A stretch of 64,000 nt of DNA from Nautilus pompilius (lineage: Eukaryota > Mollusca > Cephalopoda > Nautilida > Nautilidae): positions 1 to 64,000 of the forward strand of contig JACATO010001572.1 of the NCBI GenBank assembly GCA_018389105.1, given 5' to 3'. A program made the position numbers and the translations under genes. Below are positions 35,337-47,512 of this stretch, piece by piece (position 1 is the first letter of the stretch; each line of letters begins with the position of its first letter). The notes under the pieces are model-generated. The model had not been told where the DNA came from, made no database searches, and saw only the letters and a list, made by a program, of their open reading frames with translations.

Positions 35337-37410
35337 GTAAGTTCAGTCAAAGAATCTTTTTGCATATGTATAGTAAAACACCATTTATCCACATTATTTG
35401 AGTTAGAAATCTTAGTGAATCAGCAAAGACGTAGATAATTAGATAAATAAACATCCCAAAAGTAAGACCCAGGAGTTAAGAATTTGAATCAGCTGAAAAT
35501 AACCAACTAATTTATTCTCTAAATGATGAGACAATCTGGCGATTTTCTCTACTTCATTGAGTTTTATATGCATTAAGTGTATCCACTAATAAAGAAAATT
35601 TCAGTGGCACCATTTTCTAGGCAGTCTTTCCCCAGCTTGATTCATTGGTACCAACCAAAATTATGGAAGGTCATAAGTTACCAAGGTAAATAGTCTGTTC
35701 TTTAATCGTTAAGTAAAAGTCACCCATACAGAGACAGTGCACAGCTGTTTTTGTCTCTGGAACCGCAAGTATCTTTTACCCTGTGGACAATGTCATCAAA
35801 GATCATATATTTCCTTGTAGCTACTTTACTGTGCTGTTTTCAAATTTTCATTGAAAAAATAAGTAATCTTTTCTTTATGGTGCAGGACAGGTAACACATT
35901 CTAATGGTTAGTTGACACATTATCCTCCTCCAGCAGGGTTTCCTCAAATATTGAGAAGTTCTCTCTGTTATTGCAAGCAGTGCAGTACACAACCACAGTA
36001 ACAACAAGAAATGTGATCAATCTGTTAGTAAATCACCTGACAATGTTTCTGTGACATAACGGCAACATAATGCGATGAATTGATTGTTATGTAGCATAAA
36101 TATAATTCTTTATTCATGCCATTGGCTTTCCAATGAGCTATTTTTGTTTAACTGTAATTACTATGTTTACAACAAATAATATGATGCAAAAGGGAAACAT
36201 ACATGCAAATATTTTCTTTTTATTGTGTATTTATTGTCTAATACCTTTGCTGCTGTAATAGTCCATTGGTACATTCATTAAAACTCAATTTGGAGTGGTT
36301 GAATGTGTGTTGCATGTAGAAGAAAAGCAATCTAATAAACCTAAAAGAACAAGAGAAATGTGGACTCTCTTGTACATGCCTTCCCTTTACTTTGTACTAT
36401 CAAAACGGAAGAATCTTAACGGTAAAGTTAAGGAGTAAAACAATTGATATCATTAAGATAAATATTGTTGTGAGAGGTATACCTGCTGGGTATTTATGTT
36501 TGTTTCATTTATTGACTCTGACTTTTTTCTTTTTTTTTTTTCGTATCATGCGAAAGTTTGGTGTGTATGTAAAGTTGCATATGTGTGTGATGGAGCTGGG
36601 TCGATTCCACGACCGGCTGCCACGATTAGCCATGGGCATCATAAATGTTGCCAAAGCTGCTGGTGGTAATTCTCAAGGAAAGTAATTGGTTTGAAAGCAA
36701 GTGTAGAACCATCATTACTAGTTTGTGTCCCCATTAAGGACTAAAGGTGGGTAAAACAATCTGGATGTGCTAGGTGGGGCAGCCAAATGGCTGCTGCACA
36801 ATTGCAGCAGCTCATTAGCATGACTGACTGGTAAGTTTAGTAATGGAATTCGTCAGAATAGTGGGAAAAGAAACTGAACTTAATGAGGAATGATTACCAT
36901 TTGTTGTCTGGTTGTGGCTGCTGTTTGTATTTAATTAATCCATTAATTAGTCACGTTTTTAATATAAAATTTCCTACCCAATGGCAAAATTTACTGGCGA
37001 TGAGTTACTCGTTTTAGTAATAAGAGCAGAGGATTGACTTTAGCAGCACAGAAGGTACTCGGACATTGCTGCTTGTACAGTTACTATTCTTGTCTGCCAC
37101 AACATAATTATAAAGAAAATGTAGAACCTGGTTGGTTGTACTTAGTTTGTATTTTTAATTGCTTTTTATTACTTGAATGTATCAGTGTGGGCAATATGGA
37201 ATAATATCAGCTGATGTGGAGTGAGGGGTGTCTGAGGTAGAATATGCTCTGCATGACACAGAAGCCAAGAGCCCATGAGTGCTCTGGGATTGATGATTAT
37301 CACTACAGACCAATTAATGGAAACTAGGCTGGTCATCCCAATATTAAATTGTTTTTAAATATAATTTCTATTTGGACGTTATCTTTAAAGTATGTTTGGA
37401 ATAAAGAGGA
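35337..37410. other. Intron sequence after Ig4, up to the duplication start
   Basis: AT-rich, with a T-run at about 36530. No gene recognised. At 37411 it passes directly into sequence identical to the first bases of the window. Confidence 0.55.
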
Positions 37411-38734
37411 TTTATTATACTTTCAATAAAGAAAATTAGTTCCAAAACATTAAATTAATTGAATTCATGTAACCAAATGCAAAAAAAGGAAATTTTGAAA
37501 TTGTAAGATTCTTTAATCACTTTTATTGGTTTTGGTAAAGTTAGTTTTTAATTAAAAACTGACTTCTTTTTGTTTTCAATAATTTTAACCAGGGGGGTGC
37601 ATTTTTTCCCTTTACATATAAGATCATATTGGTCAATACACGAGCTGGCATACAAGTTATTGTAAATAATTTTATTTGGAATATACAGTTTTGAATACAA
37701 GGCTCTTCATAATACATGGTTGGGATGAGACAAACACTGGAGGGTAAACATCAGGAAAAAAGTAAAACTATGCTAAAGTCTGGAACCTGGTTTGAAATTT
37801 GAGTTATTAGCATGTAGTCTTAATATTTTGAAAAAGCATGTTAATTTTTTTAAAGTCTGCTATGTTTGTATTTACCATGGTTAAGGAGGAAGTGCACAAT
37901 TTAATGCTGTTAGCTAGCTGCTGCCATTTGTGGCATGATAGCAGCATAGGGAGAAAAGACCGAAGATGCTTTATATGGGTAGATCTACACTTTAGAACAA
38001 TTGTTCATCAATTTGTCATTTGGTCAAGAGAATCCAAGAAGCTGTAAATAGACAGGGTTTTGTAAACATATTTAAAGATGTAATGAGTGTGTGTTTGCAG
38101 GAAGCATTTGATATTGAAATCTTTATTCATAGTGAGAAGAAAATCAATGTGGGGATGAAAACTATCAGCAAAGTTACTAGACAGGTAAATGTGTGTGGAT
38201 ACTGAATGGGCACTACTACTCCTGAAGTGGAGAAATACAGTCCAGGGGACAAAATGTTCAAAAGACAAACCCTATGAACGATCACATTATTGTCAAGTTA
38301 TATATCTACACCTATTTAATATTTTAAATGGTTCTACAGATTTTTGATACCAGTTAGTTTGCTACTAGGTCATATCACTACCATCTTTTACTTCAGGATC
38401 TATTGATTTATATTTTCTGCTTGCTTTATTCACAAGAACGTTAATGGTTGGTTGTGTGGAGCAACCATCTTCACTAAGCCAAAACGACCTCTTCAACAGA
38501 GCTTGCTTTTAGAACATTAAGCATCGTTGTAGTAGTGATGTGTTTTGAACGGTTCTCAGGGTATTCTAAAACGGTTTTTATTATTCAAAGCTTTAAAATC
38601 AAAATAAAAAACAAATTTTAGAAATTCTTTCATGCTCCAGTCAATTCTACAAAGAAAATTAATTTCATCTGTAGGCTCCTATCTCCTGTAACAAATTTCT
38701 GACACACTGTTCAACGTCTCTGTATTTCTTTCCT

Positions 38735-39520
38735 TGCATCAGTGTTTCCAGGAGTACAGTGTACCATTTGGTTCTTGTCAGGATTTCCATTTTCAAAGCA
38801 GTTATCAAAGTCCAAATGTTGGGATGGTTATTTGTTCCTGTACTTCAAAGGGCATTGTGAAACTGCTCAATGTTGTTGTTGTTTGTGGATGACATGCTAT
38901 TTTCAGTGCATTCATGAACATTCCAGGAAGTAATAGAGAAAATGGGATCATCATGTCTTCTCCTCTGATGTAACAAAATCGAAGTATGAAACTATTTTTT
39001 TGGGAGGAGGAGAGGATCATCTTCCGCAGAGTCACCTCAAAACCATCCACTACATTGTTTCTCTGCACTTGTTGCATTCCTTTCTGTTAGCATCTAACTT
39101 TTAGATTAAATTGATAATCTTGACGGTATCTTGGCCTCATGTTTATTTTGACCACTTTTTTGTAAACATTCTTCAAAGATGGAACAAGTGATGTTACTGA
39201 TGCACCAGGAAAATGGGAAGAGAAACTGACAACACAGATTTTTCAAAATCTATCAAGGAATCTGGTCTTATGTTAGTTCTGAGCTCTTTGAGTTTGGCAA
39301 ATAATTGATCATAAGTAGCTTGTCTTTTGTCCGGGGCTAAAGCAAAACATGGATCACTCAGGATGTCAGTTTGAATGCAGGGTGTACAATTGATACTAAA
39401 TGCATGAGCCGCATTTAAACATTCCATCACCTGCCCAACTCCTGATCTGTTCAATATCGACCATTCCAACATGTTTTGCAAACATCAAAGTTTGTGTGGG
39501 GTCATCTTCACCACTATCAA
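38735..39520 (-). pseudogene. Decayed MULE transposase, copy 2
   Basis: This is the duplicate of the MULE remnant at 1320-2100, within the 5.4-kb repeat. The core DFEKS segment is still readable (39194-39481), but a four-base loss relative to copy 1 shifts the frame soon after it. The VDGFEV and HPNIW pieces are preserved downstream on the minus strand. Because both copies carry the same older stops, the element was dead before the duplication (or before the duplicate assembly). Confidence 0.8.
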
Positions 39521-42500
39521 CCTACAGGAATTGTCACCATAGACAAAATTGCAATATTGTTCCTTAGGAACAGCAGGAGCATTTTTCTTTCCTGCCACCA
39601 ATTCGAATATTGCAACTCATTGAAGAGATAGATAGCAATTCTGCCAAAACACAATCATTCAAGTTAATGGAAGCCTTGGAAATGTCAGATCGAGGTGCAT
39701 TTTATCAGAGAGCTCATACTATTTCCATGTTGGCAATTTCTTTCTTAGGGTTCTTGCAGTAGTAGCATGATTGTGCTCACTTACTATCTTAACGTCTTGT
39801 TTTCTTCATCTGTCCAGGTATGGACTGTTGCTTTACAAGGATGCTTTTCGTGCAGCCACTATTGCTTTGATCTTTCAGCATTTCTTTTATGCTCCTCCTA
39901 GATGTAGTTGAAATCATCATCAAAGATTTTCCCATTATGTAATGAAATGATTTCTCACATTTAGCAACTGAGTTTTAAAATGTTTTCTATCACAATGTTC
40001 ACTTGTTGCTTTATCGTGATTTTATTAGTTTGAAAATAAATTCCACTCAAATATGCATATAAGACAGATGCATGGTAATAAAATGTGGTTGCTCAGTAAG
40101 TAAGTTAGTTTTTTTCAGAAATCGTGTTTCATATGTTATAATCCTAATATATTCTTTGTAATTTGTTTAGAGACAATAATGGAAATAGTGCAGTGTTTTA
40201 AGTTGTATGTATATGGTTAACTTAATGGAAGGAGGTACTCAGTAGTTTTGTTGAAGTATTCATGATACAAGCAAAGCTTCTCATGGGAAGAATTAAATTC
40301 AGATTGATTGCTGGATGTAAATGAAAGTTTAGTTCACATTACAACAAGAATCCGTCATCTGACAAGTCCATAAATGGTTGAATTAAATAAAGTAGCTAAA
40401 TGAATCAGCCTCAGTTGATAATACAACACATTCTGGTAGAACAGAAACCACTCGCCATACAATTGCAGTTGTCAAAGAAACTTTTTCAGGAAACCCAAAG
40501 AAATCAGATTGGAATATTTTAGAAAAAACTCAGCTTTCACCTTTCACCCCTCCATAAAATATGGAAAGGGAGATTGAATATGATGCATTATATCCCAATT
40601 ATCTGGAGGGATGGTTTGAAATATTGGCAAATTTGGCACAGCATTGGTTGTTTCACTCAAATATTTTCCATGTATAGCTTTGTAATAGAATGTGTTCAAT
40701 CTTACATAGTTGAACAGCTACTACATATTAACTAACTTAGATACTTTATAAACACCCAAGATATACACAAACTCAGCTGCTAACTTGGAATTTCAGAATT
40801 TTGTTTAGAAAGTTTTCTTAGTAGTTGTAGCTGAAGGATTAGAGTAGAATGTGAAAGAATGATGGTTATATCTGTCTGAATCTGTTTTGCTTTGTCACTA
40901 CCATGGTCCATGTGCACATCTGGTTCTGAAATTAAAGATGTTCAGTAAAAGTGGTTGGTTGGTAGTGGATTCTTTCCCTTCAGAGACCCCTCAGCAAGAA
41001 TGTGGTCTGTCTGTATTTCTTAGTTCAGAACACTGAAATGTACTCAGTAAATATTTTAAAACTCCCTCTTTGAATTTCAGTCAGTTTAAAATCAAAAGAG
41101 AAAGAGAGAGAGTATAGGTAATGGATAGTAACAATGATTTGGAAATTAAATTACTGTGTGATTGAATAAACCTAATCACTGGAATTTTAGCATCAATGGA
41201 AGAACAAAACAGTCAACAAAGGCGAATGATTTCAATTCACTTTTTAATTAAGGTTCAAAAGTGATCATTGTCTGAAGTTGACTTGACTTAGAAAAAGTTT
41301 ATTTTGGCAGTTTGCAAAGTTGAGGAATAAGGTGGAGGATATAACAAGAGATCATCCAACCATTTAGATGAAAACAAAGTGGTTTTGACAATTTAATATA
41401 ACATCAATTGGATTGTTCTCTATCTGGCGTGGCCACCCTTCAATCTATAGACTCTGAAAATATGTTAATCCAAACCAATGTGTTACAAAAAAAACGGTTT
41501 ACAAATGAAACATCTGTCCATAGATTTTGTTTTGGTGCTACATGGCAACTGCTGCCGGGGGAAGCTAATATAAAACAGCTCTGATTGGGGCACGGTTTGG
41601 ACCATTGGCCATTTGCACAAACTTTGTCTTTTAGTGTGTTGTAGCTCCCTGATTTTGACCACATTTACTGACTGCTTTTTAAAATGCTGTTTCATTGTCA
41701 TTGTTGGTTCCTTTCACTTCTTTCCATGGCTACATCTCTACTTCTGTACAAAAAGAGAAAGTTGGATTCTGAATGTCATGTTTATGATCAAAGTTGACTG
41801 AGCAATATTTGCACTTTATCCAAGAAGCAAGCCAATATGTGCTTTGTCTTGTTAAAGTCCATCGCAGGAAACCAAAGCTTCAACTTGTAACAGCATGATG
41901 AGAAGATGGAGGCAGAGAGAAGCTCGCCATGATTTGAGGTAGTTAATCTTTGAATTAATATGAAGTTGTATTTTTTCTTTCATATTCGTTGTAAATCAGA
42001 GGAGGAAAAAACCTTTTATTGTTTCTTCTCATCTTTCAGTTTGTTTCCTTTGACCAAGATCTTATGGGTTAATCTGTTTTTGAAATTCCCTTTTATTTTA
42101 TTGATCTTGGGGTTCAAAAACCTGTGATGTCTGACTGTTTAGGAGCAGCTCAGTGAAGATGTCATCGTCTACTTTCCATAATGTCTCAATGTTGGATTCT
42201 ACTTAGCTGTTGTTTGTTAGTTTTGTCTCAAGATTGTGTTTGTCTGTTTAGCTCCAAGACAATTTCAATATGTATTTGTTTGTTCATCCTATTCTTGACT
42301 GGAAAACATTGACACATCACGTGACCTCAGGTCTTCTCTCCAATTTTTTTTTTTTGGTCCAGGTAAATGACATTGGTACAACAGTAAATTTTGTGTGATT
42401 TATACCTGGACAAGTGAAATTTGAATATTGTGGGATTTATTGAGAAATGAATGTAACACAAACTTTGATTGACATTTTAAAGAACAGCACAGTATGATAC

Positions 42501-42603
42501 CAATGGTTAAACCTAGTATTCAGGACAAGAATGTGATTAGTATGAATCAGCCCTGTTCATTTTGTAAATATTGTTAATATTTTCTTTTTATTTTCTTATT
42601 TAG
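39521..42603. other. Intron upstream of Ig5, copy 2
   Basis: Duplicate of 2101-5174. No independent features. Small indels relative to copy 1 accumulate after about 41.9 kb. Confidence 0.7.
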
Positions 42604-42829
42604 TCAGACCAGTGGTAACAAATGATATCAACTACACAAAAATCCAGGGCCGTCGTCAAAGCAGCACATAACTTGTTACATCCCAACTCTGATGGAAACC
42701 CACCAGAGTACATATTTAGACCATGGAGCACTGGTGGGGGTCAAGTCCAATCTTCGGACTCTCTCTGGTATCAGCCACCCAAAATTCACAGAAATTGTTT
42801 CTTTCTCTTCAACGCACAAGACAGTTGGC
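42604..42829 (+). pseudogene. Truncated, frameshifted copy of Ig exon 5
   Basis: This is the counterpart of 5175-5395. The acceptor is kept (TTTCTTATTTAG), but small insertions relative to the intact exon break the frame (a stop follows RRQSST), and the sequence ends before the DSGTYKC motif. Beyond it the DNA is unrelated. As assembled, the 5' half-gene starting at 27012 therefore has no transmembrane exon. Confidence 0.88.
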
Positions 42830-45115
42830 CCTAGAGACGATAACGAGGACCGAGTAGTGCTCTTCGCACTTCCTCTTCTCCTCCTCCCTACCGTACAACA
42901 CCCACCCAAGTTTGTCAGAATTCCTTCGATCTTGCTGCTTTCCTTCTTCTCTGGGGAGGGGGGGTGGTGATGGTGGTGGGTCATATTGGACACGTATCTC
43001 GTTCGTCTTCTCCTCTTTAAGATGCTCCCGTAAATGCAAAATTTCGGACTCTTCCGGTAATCCGTTTTCTACGTAACCCTCACGAATTAAAGCCTCTGTG
43101 CGTCCCGGTGGCGATGGACGGCTGTTTGATGTGCTGATTGGTATTCCGAGTGCGGTCTGAAGCCAGAAGGTGACACGAGCCTCGTCGGGCGAAGCTTTGT
43201 GCCCGGTGTTTGCTTGCAGAATCGAGCGCGCGGACGTGGCGCGCGTATCAAGCGTGCGAGGAGAAGGTAGAAGCCGTTCATCATCGCCCGTCTGTCGACA
43301 TGTATTTACTGTCACAGAGAAAGACCGGCTATCGGCGTTTGCAAATGTAGCTGTCCGGGTCGGGGGTGGGGAGGGGGGAGAGAGAGAGAGAGAGTAAATA
43401 AAATAATAATATAATAATACTAATAACGTGACGAATTAACTAATGCGTCTCAGAAACGGAAAGCGGATTGAGTTAGTGACGTCGCCGTCCCGCGTTAACC
43501 CCTGGACGACCGTGGGCCGTCCCCGCGAGAGGATCCCCACGTAGATCTGGGAAGAACAGCGACGCTTCAGTCGATTCCTCGCACGGAACGGAACAAAGCC
43601 AGGGGGCCCCCGTGGTCAGACGTGGCAGTGTAAATCACTGTATAGCAGTGATAGAATAATACACGGTCGAATCGCAGCTTCGACCCGACATCAGTTCCAC
43701 GATCACCTCGCAGTTACTCGTGCTTATCCGAAATGCACTGACCACAATAAAGCCAGTACTCAATTGTGGTGCATAGAATGTGATCCGAACCAGGTGAGAA
43801 TAGGTATTCAAATAGGGAGAATTGTATACTGGCGTCAAGGGCCCCTTAATTCGTTAATAAGCACCAGTTTTTGTCAGACGTGGGGCTAATAATGAACGGT
43901 CAACCGCTTCCCCAGCGCACCGCCTGTTATCGGGTCGCCATCGACTTTTCTCTCCGCGATGCACAATTTTTTCTTTGGAATAATTTTTGCCAAAAAAAAT
44001 ATAAAGCAGGTGGCCGACACTCCAAAATAGAGGCAATTTTCTGGAAAGGATCTGTGGATTACCGTTCACGAAAATCATTAACGCGGAAGCATTGGTCTTG
44101 GTTCGCACGTTCTTATTTCATCCGCAGTGAATATGTTGCACGAGCGCGGAGCCCGCATTTAAGAAGAGATCTGGGAACACCGGGAAGAGTTCAGCGGAGA
44201 CACGACGCCGGAGCGATCCGTGGGTTTTTTAAATGTTTTTAATACTCCAAAAAGATTAAAATTTATGAGATTTACATTGTTTTGGCATTAAAAACAAAAA
44301 AGCTTGAGGGATAAGATTGAGTGTGTGGCGGACACATTCTTACGGCCATCTAAGGCGAATTAGCTAAAGGCCATAATTACAAACTGTCCAAAGCACAAAT
44401 ATCATTACCTTATATAATATATATAATTATTATATTTTCTTTTTGCTTGTTTCCTACCATCATCGGTCTGGATGGTCGATTTTTATTCAGAACTCACACA
44501 CACACACACACACACGAGTAATCACAACGCAGAACTGTTAACGTTTGACCTTCTACAGGAAACAGGGGGAATTTGTAAAAGAAATTATTTAAATTTGAAG
44601 CTTTAGTAAGTATATTGCTTATATTTATGTTTTAGGTTCAATCTCACTTTTTTAAATTAAAAAAAAAAGACTGGCTAATTGCCTCCATATATACCACAAT
44701 AGATTGGAGCAAAATTGTGTTTGTGGCAGTTGTCACCATTCCAAGTTCCATATCAAATGGGATCTGTCCTTTACCTTTTTCATTTTGAAACGAAGTCGTT
44801 TATTCTTTCGTGTTTGTAAGTATAGAATACTATTCACTGCTCTCTATGTATCTTGTCTCCTCCAAAAATAATCTGTTACTTATTTATAGTACCTATTTCA
44901 ATATCTGCTGGGACCATCTACTGCATCATTGCTTTACAATTCAGATATTTGCTCTATCAGATTCATATGATCTGTTTCCGTTGCCAATTTCCTAAATTTC
45001 TATTTGCTTGTAATACCATTCAGCTGTTTGCAGTACCAGCCTCTTATTAAACAACTGTGTGATAATATTTCCTTATTAAGTAATTATTATTCCATTAATG
45101 CTAAATTATCTTCTT

Positions 45116-45269
45116 TATAAATGCTGTTGTTAAGAAGTTTTGGATAGGATTATTCAAATCGACGAATGTGTCTCTTATTAATATCAGATTCCTATAAATG
45201 CTGTTGTTAAGAAGTTTTGGATAGGATTATTCAAATCGACGAATGTGTCTCTTATTAATAACAGATTCC
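45116..45269. repeat. 77-bp tandem duplication
   Basis: Two nearly identical units start at 45116 and 45193 (TATAAATGCTGTTGTTAAGA). They differ by a few bases at the unit ends. No function evident. Confidence 0.95.
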
Positions 45270-45564
45270 CGGTTCGTCCCCATTTTCAGGTGAACCGGAA
45301 CCGTTGTGATTCACGCAAAAATAGGATTGGAGACAGGTTTTCACTACTCGCCGACATGGAATACCTTAGAAAAGAATAATACATCATGCGGGCCAGGGGA
45401 AGTTTGGGCTTCGGTTTAGTTGCAGCAGTTAACATAAAAGGAGATAGTAAATGTCATACAAAGAATTTCCTTTTCGTTCTTTACCTCAGCCAGCCAAAAA
45501 CAACACAGGCCCCTAACCCGATCATTCCTCGCTATCCTCGAATAAGCGGAGAGCGGAAATTACG

Positions 45565-45725
45565 TATTTTAAAAGAAGCAACATTAGATTTATTATTTGG
45601 ACATTTAAAAGGAAAAAAAAAACAAACATATTAAATTAATAATAATTTTTAAAAAGCGAATTATCAGTTGTTTTTTTTTTTCTTTCAAAAATGTCCAAAT
45701 AAGAAATCTAATGTTGAAGTTTAAA
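45565..45725. repeat. Short inverted repeat (hairpin, MITE-like)
   Basis: CAACATTAGATTTATTATTT with the following GGACATTT at 45579-45606 is matched in inverse orientation at 45688-45716. The pairing extends inward as A-rich/T-rich runs. The loop is about 60 bases. It could be a small foldback element. Confidence 0.85.
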
Positions 45726-46930
45726 AATATTTACATAAATTGATGGGAAAATTGGAGAAAGATTAAAGCAAATTTAGTGGATTTGTCAAATCGTTCTCCG
45801 GAATTCTCTTCTTATTTGATTTTTCTGATTGCTCCGCTTCTTTAAGTTCGGCCAAACGTCGAAGAAGTGGTTTCCAAGGCGGACTCGGGGATTGCTTCAT
45901 CTGGCTACGTGAAGGAGCAATTCGGGTATTTCCTCGACTCCGTCGCCATCTTCCTCCCTCCGCCCAATGCAATTTCCTCCGCGACTCGGGGCCGAGCCCT
46001 CATTAGCGCCTTAACAATATTTAAAATTTAAAACAGCCAATCGAAAAGCTCGCCCCCGCCGCTCCGTCACGAAGTCGGGGGTCGAAATGGGAAATGTCGT
46101 AGATCTGATGCGCTTCGTTTTCAACAAGCTGTTAAAACCGCTCCCGAAATTTTGATTGGCCACTTTAAATTCTTTAATGGATTACGTTCCACGGAGCTAA
46201 CGAGGAAATCTATTTCACTTTACAGGATTACATTCTGTAATACCGAACGACAGCAATTTATTTTGCGTTTTAATATCTGATGAAGGTTAGGCTTCAGTGT
46301 CTTTAATGCCCAACTCGCTCTTTAGAAACTTTGACGCATTAATTCACCCCCTCCCCAGCTCCTTCAGCCCCTCCTCCCTCCTCAAAAAAACTTAGAAAGT
46401 TTGGAATAATTTGTCTAACTGATACATTTTTTTTTTCTGGTTTTGTTACAGCATCGGTTTGTATGCTCTATGAGATTTCCGCTCTAGGACTAATAATTAC
46501 GCATGAAGGTCAGTAATTAAAATCACTGATATGAACAAAATTTTGGTCAACGTTTTCCTCTTCTCGTGTATTTTAAGAAAAAGGCAACACTTTTTATGTT
46601 AATACCGAAAAGATACACAAACGACTGAATCTAACAAAAAGAAGACACTTTAAAGTTAAGAGGAAAAAATCAGATCGAAAGAACAATAGTAGATATTTTT
46701 TTTATTTTTTTTTTTAAAAGTATATGGAAAGTGATTGGTTTCTGCAGTTTTCTAAATGTTAAACTTTCCGGTCAAAGTTATCATGTTTAACTCATATTAA
46801 ATTCTAATCTAAATCGCTGGACCATAAATACGCTGCTACTATTTCTGATTTTGTTTTCTCTACTAAAATTACTGACACCGGGTATGAAATACAAAATAGA
46901 TATAATTAAACATTCTTATATCAATAATTT

Positions 46931-47033
46931 GGAGAGAGGAGAGAGAGAGGAGAGAGAGGAGAGAGAGGAGATAGAGGAGAGAGGGAGAGAGAGATGAGTC
47001 AGAGAGAGGAGAGAGGAGTAGGAGAGAGGGAGG

Positions 47034-47076
<43 letters not shown>

Positions 47077-47512
47077 AGAGACGAGGGAGATTGAGAGAGA
47101 GAGAGAGATGAGTAGACGAGATCGAGAGGAGAGGCGAGAGAGAGAGAGAGAGAGTAGAAGAGATGACGTCAGTTACAGAGGAGGAGGAGAGAGAGCCGAT
47201 TGTAGAGAGAGAGAGAGAGAGAGAGAGAGGAGGAGAGAAGAGAGAGAAGAGGATGCAGAGAGAGAGAGAGAGAGAGGGAGAGATAGACGAGCACGAGGCT
47301 AGAGAGAGAGAGAGAGAGAGAGATGACGTCAGTACAGAGGGAGGGAGAGAGAGTTCAGTACAGAGGGCGGAGAGAGAGAGAGATTGGAGAGAGAGAGAGA
47401 GGCGAGAGAGAGAGAGAGAGAGAGAGAGATGGATCGTCAGTACAGAGGGAGGAGGAGAGAGAGAGATGGGATGAGAGAGCCGAGAGAGAGAGGAGAGAGA
47501 GAGAGAGAGAGC
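46931..47512. repeat. GA-rich array with embedded TGACGTCA palindromes
   Basis: Almost pure (GA)n interrupted by GATGACGTCAGT(T)ACAGAG segments (for example near 47163 and 47324). The open frames here encode only Arg/Glu runs and are artefacts of the repeat. It belongs to the same family as the arrays at 56.3, 58.7 and 62.9 kb. Confidence 0.95.

Larger units (their letters stand above)
37411..42829. repeat. Copy 2 of the 5.4-kb direct duplication
   Basis: This matches 1-5395 base by base, with an offset of 37410 at the start growing to 37429 at the Ig5 exon because of net small insertions. From about 41.9 kb onward the differences become denser, with several indels per 100 bases. At about 42829 the similarity stops abruptly in mid-exon and unrelated CpG-containing sequence begins. 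Dense indels plus an abrupt end fit an unpolished contig end or a chimeric join; a real array boundary is the alternative. Confidence 0.96.
42830..46920. other. CpG-containing, gene-free sequence after the junction
   Basis: From 42830 CpG dinucleotides are common, unlike the preceding 42 kb. Promoter-like clusters occur (for example near 45910-46080, with CCAAT boxes and CGCCATCTT). Open frames in this stretch are unconvincing. A GA run lies at about 43378-43394 and a CA microsatellite at 44495-44515. Confidence 0.55.

Noticed and set aside
46994-47474. Long open frames encoding Arg/Glu-rich proteins
   Set aside because: They are translations of the (GA)n array; no codon structure, splice signal or non-repeat sequence supports a protein.
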